From NCBI GenBank assembly GCA_964579575.1, contig CAZOGL010000027.1, positions 1 through 22,009 of the forward strand: 22,009 bases of DNA, in the 5' to 3' direction. The first letter of the stretch is position 1; each line of letters opens with the position of its first letter. Positions 15,111 to 21,974 of the stretch are shown here, piece by piece. The stretch comes from CAVEFW01 sp964579575 (GTDB lineage Bacteria; Actinomycetota; Coriobacteriia; Coriobacteriales; Eggerthellaceae). A program made the translations under genes and the position numbers. The notes under the pieces were generated by a model. It made no database searches, was not told the origin of the DNA, and worked only from the letters and a program-made list of their open reading frames with translations.

Positions 15111-16391
15111 ATGGCTTTAATAGTAGCTAAATTCGGTGGCACCTCTGTTGCGACGACTGATCGCATCAAGAGCGTTGCCGAACGGCTGGTTCGTATGCAA
15201 AAGGAAGGCAACCAGGTGGTTGCTGTCGTCTCGGCTATGGGCAAGAGCACCGACGACCTGGTCGCAATGGCGGCGGCCGTCAACACGAACCCTCCAGCGC
15301 GAGAGATTGACCGCCTGCTATCCACGGGTGAGCAAGTGTCCATGACGTTGCTGGCTTTGGCTATCGACTCCTTGGGCGTAGGGGCTATGAGCTTTACCGG
15401 CCGTCAAGCGGGCATCCAAACCGATGGTCTGCATGAGAAGGCAAAGATTATGAGCATCGACGCCGAGCGCATCATGAATTGCCTCAACGAGGGCAAGATC
15501 GCGGTCGTCGCCGGTTTCCAAGGAATTGACGCCAATGGCGATATCACGACTCTCGGTCGTGGTGGGTCCGATACGACGGCTGTGGCGGTCGCCTATGGGT
15601 TGAACGCGGATGAGTGCCAAATCTATTCCGACGTCGATGGCGTGTACAGCGCCGATCCCCGCATTTGCCCCCATGCCCGCAAGCTTGATGAGATCGCCTA
15701 CGACGACATGCTCGAGCTTTCCGGCGCCGGCTCCGGCGTTTTGCAGATGCGCGCGGTTGAGTTTGCGCGTAAATACAAGGTTGTCATTCACTCGCGCTCG
15801 GCTTTTTCTGACGAGCCCGGTACGTTGGTCAAGGAGGCCACCACTATGATGGAAGAAGCGGTAGTTACGGGCATCGCCCACGATACGTCCGAGGCCAAGG
15901 TCACGGTTCGTGGCGTGCCGGATACCACAGGTGTCGCTGCCCGTCTGTTCGCGGCCCTCTCCATTGACGGCGTGAACGTGGACATGATCATCCAAGGTAC
16001 GAGCCTTGATGGCTTGGCCGACATCAGCTTTACGTGTCCCGCGAAGGACCTTCCCGCCGTCCGAAAGACGCTCGATACCATCGTCCCCGAAGTTGATGCG
16101 AAGGGCGTTGCCGTCACGGAGGACATCGCGAAGGTGTCCCTTGTCGGTACCGGTATGAAGACCACTCCCGGTATCGCCGCGAAGGCTTTTGCGACCCTTG
16201 GCGAGAATAACATCAACATCCTCGCCATCAGCACGAGCCCTATCCGTCTTTCCGTCGTGGTAGAGGGCTCTCAGTGTGCCCAAGCTGTCCAATGCCTGCA
16301 CACCGCTTTTGAGCTCGACTCCGAAGAGGTGTTCGAGGAGAAGGCTCTCTCCGCCGATGAGATTGCGGCGAAGATGAACAAGGGCCGTTAG
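15111..16391 (+). CDS. lysC: Aspartate kinase (alpha/beta overlapping type)
   Basis: Aspartokinase phosphorylates aspartate, the first step toward lysine, diaminopimelate, threonine and methionine. The 426-residue protein starts with KFGGTS at residues 7-12 and has TLGRGGSDTTAVA near 143-155 and SDVDGVYSADPR near 168-179 in the kinase domain. Two ACT domains follow (from about 265 and 345), where end-product amino acids normally bind; VGTGMKTTPGIAAKAF and NINILAISTSPIRLSV mark the second. Length and layout match the Corynebacterium/Bacillus aspartokinase II class. An internal start at 15846 probably makes a separate beta subunit. The gene follows a structured leader and is 76 bp before asd. 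Confidence 0.96.
   Translation: MALIVAKFGGTSVATTDRIKSVAERLVRMQKEGNQVVAVVSAMGKSTDDLVAMAAAVNTNPPAREIDRLLSTGEQVSMTLLALAIDSLGVGAMSFTGRQAGIQTDGLHEKAKIMSIDAERIMNCLNEGKIAVVAGFQGIDANGDITTLGRGGSDTTAVAVAYGLNADECQIYSDVDGVYSADPRICPHARKLDEIAYDDMLELSGAGSGVLQMRAVEFARKYKVVIHSRSAFSDEPGTLVKEATTMMEEAVVTGIAHDTSEAKVTVRGVPDTTGVAARLFAALSIDGVNVDMIIQGTSLDGLADISFTCPAKDLPAVRKTLDTIVPEVDAKGVAVTEDIAKVSLVGTGMKTTPGIAAKAFATLGENNINILAISTSPIRLSVVVEGSQCAQAVQCLHTAFELDSEEVFEEKALSADEIAAKMNKGR
15831..15851 (+). promoter_or_regulatory. Internal ribosome site and start for the aspartokinase beta subunit
   Basis: AAGGAGG at 15831-15837 is followed 8 nt later by an in-frame ATG at 15846 (codon 246), with a second ATG at 15849. Translation from here would yield a 181-residue protein made of the two ACT domains. 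Overlapping alpha and beta subunits are established for Bacillus aspartokinase II and Corynebacterium LysC. Confidence 0.75.
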
Positions 16392-16426
16392 GGACTACCG
16401 TTGCTCAAACGTTAGGGACTACCGTT
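16386..16426. repeat. Duplicated 17-bp segment including the lysC stop
   Basis: CGTTAGGGACTACCGTT occurs at 16386-16402 and again, identically, at 16410-16426, a 24-bp period. The first copy contains the lysC stop codon (TAG, 16389-16391). The duplication takes up over half of the 76-bp spacer before asd. Confidence 0.92.
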
Positions 16427-16467
16427 ATTTAGTCGATAGAGATTTACGATCAGGAAGGACGATTAAG

Positions 16468-17523
16468 ATGACCTGGACGAAGAAAATGCCGGCTAACCCG
16501 GTGGTTGCAGTTGCCGGTGCGACGGGTGCGGTCGGCCGCGAGATGCTGGTATGCTTGGAGAAGTTGAACTTCCCGGCAAGCGAGGTTCGCGTCCTAGCGA
16601 GTGCGCGCAGTGCGGGCCAGAAGCTCCCCTTTGCTGGTTGTGGCCAAGTTCCTGCCGGCGAGCTTACCGTCCAAGAGATGACCGAGGAGAGCTTCCAAGG
16701 CGTTGACATCGCGCTGTTCAGCTCCGGTGCCGCCGTTTCCAAGAAGTTCCGCCAAGCCGTTGTCGACGCAGGTGCGGTCATGATCGATAATTCCTCCGCC
16801 TTCCGCATGGATGAGGATACGCCCCTGGTTGTTCCCGAGGTGAATGCACACGACCTCGCGTGGCACAACGGTGTTGTCGCCAATCCCAATTGCACGACGA
16901 TCCAAATGGTTGTTGCCCTTGAGCCGTTGCGTGCCCTAGGCCATATCGATCGTATTGTCGTCAGCAGCTACCAGTCCAGCTCTGGTGCGGGTGCAAAGGG
17001 CATGGCCGAGCTTCAGGACCAGACGGGCAAGGTCTTGGCAGGCGAGGACTTTGAGCCCTCCGCCTTTGCCCACCAGATCGCGTTTAATTGCATCCCCCAC
17101 ATCGATGTCTTCATGGATGATGGCTACACCAAGGAAGAGTGGAAGATGGTCGTCGAGACCAAGAAGATTTTTGGCGACGACACCATCCAAGTTGCTCCGA
17201 CCTGCGTCCGCGTTCCTGTTCTGCGCTGCCATTCCGAGAGCATCAACCTCGAGTTTGATCGCGCTATCGACGTCGAGGAGGCGAAGGCCGCCATCGCGGC
17301 GGGTACCCATGTGACGCTTGAGGATGATCCCGCAAACAACGTCTATCCCATGCCGGCCTTGCATGCTGGCTCTTTCGAGACCTTTGTCGGCCGCGTTCGT
17401 CGCGACCCCACGGTTCCAGGAGACCGTGGACTTGCGCTTTGGGTTGTGGCAGACCAGCTTTTGCGCGGTGCAGCCCTCAACGCCGTCATGATCGCGAAGG
17501 CTCTTCTTCCCAAGGAGGACTAA
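16468..17523 (+). CDS. asd: Aspartate-semialdehyde dehydrogenase
   Basis: ASD reduces aspartyl phosphate to aspartate semialdehyde with NADPH, the step after aspartokinase, leading to lysine and diaminopimelate. The 351-residue protein has the nucleotide loop GATGAVG at 17-23, the catalytic cysteine Cys142 in NPNCTTIQ, SYQSSSGAG near 168-175, and a conserved basic/His segment RVPVLRCHSES around residue 255. AGGAAGGA at about 16452-16459 precedes the ATG. A second in-frame ATG at 16486 would still keep the whole domain. alr starts 2 bp after its stop, and the alr ribosome site lies within the last asd codons, so the two are probably cotranslated. Confidence 0.96.
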   Translation: MTWTKKMPANPVVAVAGATGAVGREMLVCLEKLNFPASEVRVLASARSAGQKLPFAGCGQVPAGELTVQEMTEESFQGVDIALFSSGAAVSKKFRQAVVDAGAVMIDNSSAFRMDEDTPLVVPEVNAHDLAWHNGVVANPNCTTIQMVVALEPLRALGHIDRIVVSSYQSSSGAGAKGMAELQDQTGKVLAGEDFEPSAFAHQIAFNCIPHIDVFMDDGYTKEEWKMVVETKKIFGDDTIQVAPTCVRVPVLRCHSESINLEFDRAIDVEEAKAAIAAGTHVTLEDDPANNVYPMPALHAGSFETFVGRVRRDPTVPGDRGLALWVVADQLLRGAALNAVMIAKALLPKED

Positions 17524-17525
17524 CA

Positions 17526-18806
17526 ATGGATGAGCTGATCAACGGCTTCACGGGCTTTGCCAACAAACAAAACGTCGGCGGGTTCCACCACTACGCTGAG
17601 GCCGACGATGTACAAAGGCCCGCTGAGGAAAAGGCTCAGTTCGACCCCGACCAACTCGCACTCATCCCCGAGGCCGATCGTCGTTGGTCTTGGGTTGAGG
17701 TCGACCTTGGTGCTATCAAACACAACGCATCCACGGTCAAGCGCAATATCGGAAACCGCCACCTGATGGCCATTGTCAAGGCTGATGCCTATGGCCATGG
17801 AGCCGTTCGTGTTGCCCAGGCTGCCCTTCAGGCGGGTGCTGATTATCTTGGCGTCGCCACGGTTGACGAGGCAATCGAGCTTCGTGAGGCATACGTTAAC
17901 GCGCCTATCCTCATCATCGCCCAGCCGCCCGCGACCGCGATTCCGCTGTTGTTGGCCTACAAGATCGAGCCGGCGGTATATACCGCTGAGTTCGCTGTCC
18001 AATATGGGGAAGCGGCCGACTCCTATGGCTTGCGGGCACCGTTTCATCTTGCTGTGAATACCGGCATGAACCGCATCGGTGTTCACTATGACGAGGTCGT
18101 TAACTTCATGAGCCAGATCAGCTTTCATCGCGCGTTGCTGCTCAAGGGTGTATTCACGCATTTTGCGACGGCGGATTGTCCGGACAATCTTGACTTCCAC
18201 AGGCAAGAGAGGCGTTTTGTCGAGGCGATTGAAGCCTTGCATGCCGCGGGCATCGATCCCGGCATCGTCCACGCCGCCAATTCCGCAGCGGGCATTCGCT
18301 ACCCTGAGGATTGGTATGACATGGTACGCCTCGGCATCTCCCTTTACGGCTACCATCCCTGCCCCGAGACGTTTGGCTCAATCGACCTCCGTCCGGCCAT
18401 GAGCGTTCACGCCCGCATCACCGACACGCGTTTTGTCCCGGTAGGTGAGGGTGTCAGCTATGGCTTGCATTATCGCAGTGCCGGTAGCGTCAAGATTTGC
18501 ACGCTGCCTATCGGATACGCTGACGGATTCAGGCGCGGCCTGTCCTACAACACCAGCGTCATCTACCAAGGCCAGCTTTTGCCCCAGGTTGGAAACATCT
18601 GCATGGATCAGTGCATGTTCGAATGCGATCTTCGCACGCGACCCAACCGCCCCCGCCTCGATCCACAGATCGGCGACGAGGTCTTGCTTGTTGGTCGCCA
18701 GGGCAACGTGGAGATCACCGTTGACGAAATAGCTGAGAAATTGGGGACTATTCAACACGAGGTGACGATCGGCTTTGCCCAGCGAATGTCGCGTATCTAT
18801 GTCTAG
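17526..18806 (+). CDS. alr: Alanine racemase with a long N-terminal extension
   Basis: Alr interconverts L- and D-alanine with pyridoxal phosphate, supplying D-Ala for peptidoglycan. The PLP lysine is Lys85 in AIVKADAYGHG. The second catalytic base is probably Tyr312 in GVSYGLHY. RLGISLYGYHP, LPIGYADGFRRGLS and GNICMDQCMFE are further family blocks. The domain proper begins at RRWSWVEVDLGAIKHN (about 52), so some 50 residues precede it, whereas the PLP lysine is normally near residue 34-40. The extension is acidic and polar and resembles nothing I recognise. The start is well supported: AAGGAGG at 17512-17518 lies 7 nt before ATG 17526. The stop overlaps the next gene by 8 nt. Confidence 0.95.
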   Translation: MDELINGFTGFANKQNVGGFHHYAEADDVQRPAEEKAQFDPDQLALIPEADRRWSWVEVDLGAIKHNASTVKRNIGNRHLMAIVKADAYGHGAVRVAQAALQAGADYLGVATVDEAIELREAYVNAPILIIAQPPATAIPLLLAYKIEPAVYTAEFAVQYGEAADSYGLRAPFHLAVNTGMNRIGVHYDEVVNFMSQISFHRALLLKGVFTHFATADCPDNLDFHRQERRFVEAIEALHAAGIDPGIVHAANSAAGIRYPEDWYDMVRLGISLYGYHPCPETFGSIDLRPAMSVHARITDTRFVPVGEGVSYGLHYRSAGSVKICTLPIGYADGFRRGLSYNTSVIYQGQLLPQVGNICMDQCMFECDLRTRPNRPRLDPQIGDEVLLVGRQGNVEITVDEIAEKLGTIQHEVTIGFAQRMSRIYV

Positions 18807-19362
18807 TTTGCATATTCCCCTTGATGACCTGCGACAACTTGTCGCGCAATGCCACGCTTGCCCCCTTGCTGAGGGTCGTACCCAAACGGTGTTTGGCACA
18901 GGCGATCCCCATGCGCGCGTGATGATCATCGGGGAGGCCCCCGGGAAAAACGAGGATCTCCAAGGTGAGCCTTTTGTCGGGGCTGCGGGTAAATATCTTA
19001 ACGAGCTGTTGGCCATAGCTGGTCTGAAGCGCGAAGACGTGTTCATTGCGAATGTCTTGAAGTGTCGACCTCCGGGAAACCGCGATCCGCGGCCCGAGGA
19101 GATACAGGTGTGCTCCGATTTTCTTCGCGAGCAGACGCGTACCATCGACCCAGACTATATTGTGACCTTGGGTAATTTTGCCACGAAGTTCATTTTGCGC
19201 ACCGATGTGGGTATCACGCGCCTCCACGGGACCATGCAACAAGCCGGCAAGTTCAAGGTGTTTCCCATCTTCCACCCCGCCGCTGCGCTCTATGACGGCA
19301 AGAAGCGCGAAGCACTCGAGAACGATTTTGCGACGTTGGGGCAATTGCTGGCAACCGACTAA
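18799..19362 (+). CDS. Family 4 uracil-DNA glycosylase (iron-sulfur type)
   Basis: The enzyme excises uracil from DNA. The 187-residue protein shows the four cysteines that bind the [4Fe-4S] cluster in family 4 and 5 enzymes: Cys18 and Cys21 (CHACPLAEGR), Cys89 (NVLKCRPPGNRDP) and Cys105. Motif A is GEAPGKNEDLQGEPFVG at 45-61; the Glu-Ala-Pro-Gly form points to family 4. The second catalytic motif is HPAA at 159-162. The ATG at 18799 overlaps the alr stop (ATGTCTAG), a tight coupling. An upstream TTG at 18775 is in frame but would add eight non-family residues. folC follows after 17 bp. Confidence 0.93.
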   Translation: MSSLHIPLDDLRQLVAQCHACPLAEGRTQTVFGTGDPHARVMIIGEAPGKNEDLQGEPFVGAAGKYLNELLAIAGLKREDVFIANVLKCRPPGNRDPRPEEIQVCSDFLREQTRTIDPDYIVTLGNFATKFILRTDVGITRLHGTMQQAGKFKVFPIFHPAAALYDGKKREALENDFATLGQLLATD

Positions 19363-19379
19363 TCTCTTGGGAGTGTGAC

Positions 19380-20798
19380 ATGACTACGAAACCTGAGCAG
19401 GGTGTCACCCCTCTCGATCACGATATCGCCGCGACCCGCGAGAAGGCGGCTGCGAAAGCCGAGCAGGGCGCCACCCCGTTCGACCCGGTTGCATACATCA
19501 ACACGCCCCGTTGGCGTGGTTCGGTCTACGGGCTCCATCGCATTGAGGCGTTGCTTGAGCGCTTGGGTCGCCCCCAGGACAAGCTGAGGTTTGTCCATGT
19601 TGCCGGTACAAACGGCAAGGGTTCCACCTGCGCATACATTGCCAGCATAATGCGCGCGGCCGGCTACCATGTCGGTATGTTCACCAGCCCCTACCTGTTC
19701 GTATTTGAGGAGCGCATCCAAGTCGACGGCGTCAACATCTCCTTCGCGGATTTGACGGAGGTGACCCTTTTGGTGCGCGAGGCTGCTGAGGCGTTGTTCG
19801 AGGAGACGGGCGACCACGCTACGGAGTTTGAGCTCATGACGGCGGTCTCGCTCCTTCATTTTGCGCGCCAAGCCTGCGATATCGTGGTGCTTGAGGTCGG
19901 ATTGGGGGGGACTCTCGATTCGACGAATGTCATCGAGTCGCCGGAGGTATGTGTCATAACGCGTATCGGACTCGATCACACCGACCTTTTGGGGTCGACC
20001 CTTGAGGAGATTGCCACCCAAAAGGCGGGCATCATCAAGCCTGGGGCATCGGTCGTCAAACAGCGCGACGAGGTAAGTGTTTTGACCGTGTGCGAAGAGG
20101 CCGCGAAGCGAAATAGGTGTCCGTTCACTGTCGCTTTTGCGGAAGATGAGGGAATGCGTGATGGGATGCGTGCGTTTTCTTTTGGGGGAGTGGAGTATCG
20201 GACAAAGCTGTTGGGTCGTTATCAGTCCCAAAATGCCGCTACCGCCCTTGCGGCCGTAGAGGCGTTGCGCGAGCGCGGTTGGACCATCTCGCCGGAGGCG
20301 GCCCATCGAGGCGTGGAGGATGCGACATGGCCCGCGCGATTCGAGGTGGTCGCGACCGAGCCGACGTTCGTGGTTGACGGCGGGCACAATCCCCAAGGCG
20401 CCCTCGCCCTCGTCGATACGATTCGAGACGTGTTTCCCGGTAAGAAGGTTGTTTTCCTGATGAGTGTCCTTGCGGACAAGGACTATCCGGCCATGGTGCG
20501 CACCGTTCTTCCGCTTGCCCAATCCTTTGTCGTGTTCACCCCTCCGAACCCGCGGGCCTTAAGCGGCGACGAGCTTGCGCTCGAGATTCAATCGGCTTGT
20601 TGTTCTGCGTGTTCCAACGTTCATGACGGGACGCCGATCACGCAATGTAGTGCTGTTCCGACCCGCGCGGTCGAGTCGGTGGCGCAAGGTGTCAGGATTG
20701 CTCGAATCCTTGCGGGGAAGGATGGCATCGTCGTTGCTTTCGGCAGCCTCTACTCAGTGGGTTTGATCATGGAGGTGCTCCGTGTCGAAGAAGAATAA
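19380..20798 (+). CDS. folC: Bifunctional folylpolyglutamate/dihydrofolate synthase
   Basis: FolC adds glutamate to folates, and in many bacteria also to dihydropteroate. The 472-residue protein has the ATP loop AGTNGKGS at 75-82, TSPYLFVFEERIQVDG near 100-115, DIVVLEVGLGGTLDSTN near 170-186, the RIGLDHTDLLGSTLEEIATQKAGI block carrying the probable carbamylated lysine, and VVDGGHNPQGA near 335-345. The domain starts at about residue 38. The preceding leader contains a duplicated EQG(V/A)TP(L/F)D motif (residues 6-13 and 28-35), encoded by sequence repeated 66 bp apart. GGGAG precedes ATG 19380. Its end overlaps ybaK by 17 nt. Confidence 0.94.
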   Translation: MTTKPEQGVTPLDHDIAATREKAAAKAEQGATPFDPVAYINTPRWRGSVYGLHRIEALLERLGRPQDKLRFVHVAGTNGKGSTCAYIASIMRAAGYHVGMFTSPYLFVFEERIQVDGVNISFADLTEVTLLVREAAEALFEETGDHATEFELMTAVSLLHFARQACDIVVLEVGLGGTLDSTNVIESPEVCVITRIGLDHTDLLGSTLEEIATQKAGIIKPGASVVKQRDEVSVLTVCEEAAKRNRCPFTVAFAEDEGMRDGMRAFSFGGVEYRTKLLGRYQSQNAATALAAVEALRERGWTISPEAAHRGVEDATWPARFEVVATEPTFVVDGGHNPQGALALVDTIRDVFPGKKVVFLMSVLADKDYPAMVRTVLPLAQSFVVFTPPNPRALSGDELALEIQSACCSACSNVHDGTPITQCSAVPTRAVESVAQGVRIARILAGKDGIVVAFGSLYSVGLIMEVLRVEEE

Positions 20799-21273
20799 GG
20801 TCGACAAGACCAATGCTATGCGCGCTCTCGATGCCGCAGGTGTGCCTTATGGATTCAGGCATTTTAAGTTCGAGGGCGATGTGGCTCCGAGCGGCGTTGA
20901 GGTTGCCCAGACTCTCGGTATCGACCAGGACCGCGTGTTTAAGACACTTGTTACCCAAGGCAAGTCAGGAGAGCATTACGTGTTCATGATTCCCGTGGCC
21001 GAGGAGCTTGACCTTAAGAAGGCCGCCGTGGCTGTGGGGGAGAAGTCCGTCGCGATGATCAAGTCCAAGGAGCTCTTGCCCACCACGGGTTATGTTCATG
21101 GAGGATGTAGCCCGCTTGGCATGAAGAAGCAGTTCGAAACCGTTATAGACGAGACGGCGCAGTTGTTTGACACAATCATGTTCAGCGGTGGACGCATCGG
21201 TTACCAAATCGAGATGGCTCCCGATAGTTTGGCGAACGTAATCCCCCTCTCCTTCGTGGATCTCGTGGTATAG
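20782..21273 (+). CDS. ybaK: Cys-tRNA(Pro) deacylase, YbaK/EbsC family
   Basis: YbaK hydrolyses cysteine wrongly attached to tRNA-Pro, a proofreading step for prolyl-tRNA synthetase. The 163-residue protein has the family's key lysine (Lys54 in RVFKTLV), MIPVAEELDLKK near 69-80, and the glycine loop GGCSPLG at 107-113. The GTG at 20782 is chosen because GGAGGTG at 20771-20777 lies about 4 nt before it. It begins inside the last codons of folC, so it is probably translationally coupled. The gene's last 10 codons and stop have a recognisable degenerate copy 54 bp downstream. Confidence 0.92.
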   Translation: MSKKNKVDKTNAMRALDAAGVPYGFRHFKFEGDVAPSGVEVAQTLGIDQDRVFKTLVTQGKSGEHYVFMIPVAEELDLKKAAVAVGEKSVAMIKSKELLPTTGYVHGGCSPLGMKKQFETVIDETAQLFDTIMFSGGRIGYQIEMAPDSLANVIPLSFVDLVV

Positions 21274-21330
21274 CGCCTGATGGCTTGGGGGTATGACTCC
21301 CACTCCCTTGCGGGCCTCGTGATATAGCGT
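21245..21330. repeat. 54-bp-period duplication of the ybaK 3' end
   Basis: CTCGTGGTATAGCG at 21262-21275 (containing the ybaK stop) recurs as CTCGTGATATAGCG at 21316-21329, with weaker similarity extending about 17 bp upstream in each copy. The 54-bp spacing is 18 codons, so the second TAG is in the same frame as the first. The spacer after it (to 21448) also holds GTCAAG-CCCCT-CTTGAC at 21373-21389. Confidence 0.75.
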
Positions 21331-21372
21331 CCAACCTTTTGGTTCATCGCTTTGCGCGTTAAAAAAGCGCTG

Positions 21373-21415
21373 GTCAAGCCCCTCTTGACAAACATGATAG
21401 ACTACTGCTTTGACA
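21373..21415 (+). promoter_or_regulatory. Probable promoter zone of the veg-like gene
   Basis: Two perfect TTGACA hexamers lie at 21385-21390 and 21410-21415. An extended -10-like TGATAGACT occurs at 21395-21403, but none of these is correctly spaced with a partner I can see. The first TTGACA forms the right arm of a 6-bp inverted repeat (GTCAAG/CTTGAC), which could be an operator. Confidence 0.4.
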
Positions 21416-21448
21416 CGTCTATCTATATCAAGCGAGTAGAGGTTGTAA

Positions 21449-21868
21449 ATGGAGATTTCGCAGCAGGTAATGATTACGGACACCATCCACGAAACGCTGA
21501 GCGGGTACGTCGGACAACGCTTGAAGATTAAGGCCAACATGGGTCGCTCCAAGATCATCGAGAGCGAGGGAGTCCTTACCCAGGTTCATCCGGCTTTGTT
21601 CATCGTCGAGGTTGATCGTCGCCGTGGACGTACTTCACGTCAGTCCTATCAATATGTCGACGTTTTGACGGGCGTCGTGGAACTTTCCCAAGATGGACAT
21701 CCTCTCTTTGGCAAGTTCTTCGACGATGAAAACGAAGAGACTGATGGCTTGGATATCTCGCTCAACGAGGGCGTCGACAAAGATGCCGACGAGGGCGTCG
21801 ACAAAGACGCCGACGAGGGCGTCGAGGAAGATGTCGAGGAGGGCGTCGAGGAGGGCGTCGAGGAGTAA
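21449..21868 (+). CDS. veg: Veg-like protein with acidic repeat tail
   Basis: Residues 1-90 match the Veg/DUF1021 family: a small beta-rich domain with VGQRLKIKANMGRSKIIESEGVL, then HPALFIVEVDRR, then SYQYVDVLTGVVELS. Bacillus Veg is about 86 residues and has been linked to biofilm regulation; its molecular role is not settled. Here the protein is 139 residues because of a C-terminal tail. After a DDENEET stretch, residues 107-139 consist of EGVDKDAD twice, then EGVEEDVE, then shortened EGVE units. The tail is strongly acidic and probably disordered. In Bacillus veg lies just upstream of ispE, which is absent from this window. AGAGGTT lies about 5-7 nt before ATG 21449. Confidence 0.85.
   Translation: MEISQQVMITDTIHETLSGYVGQRLKIKANMGRSKIIESEGVLTQVHPALFIVEVDRRRGRTSRQSYQYVDVLTGVVELSQDGHPLFGKFFDDENEETDGLDISLNEGVDKDADEGVDKDADEGVEEDVEEGVEEGVEE
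21767..21865 (+). repeat. In-frame 24/12-bp minisatellite in veg
   Basis: Units of 24 bp at 21767-21790, 21791-21814 and 21815-21838 and of 12 bp at 21839-21850 and 21851-21862 all begin GAGGGCGTCGA. The first two 24-mers differ at one position. All periods are multiples of three, so changes in copy number would alter tail length without a frameshift. Confidence 0.95.
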
Positions 21869-21896
21869 ATCGGACGTTTTGATTTGACCGAGTAGT

Positions 21897-21925
21897 TTGA
21901 CATCTGCTCGGTTCTCAGGCACAAT
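21897..21925 (+). promoter_or_regulatory. Strong sigma-A-type promoter near the window end
   Basis: TTGACA at 21897-21902, 17 nt, then CACAAT at 21920-21925: a perfect -35 and a four-of-six -10 at ideal spacing. It starts 28 bp after the veg stop and points out of the window to the right. No gene start is seen before the window ends. Confidence 0.65.
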
Positions 21926-21974
21926 ACCGTCTTGCATCTTATTTATGGGGATATAGCCTGACTTTTGCAGTTAA

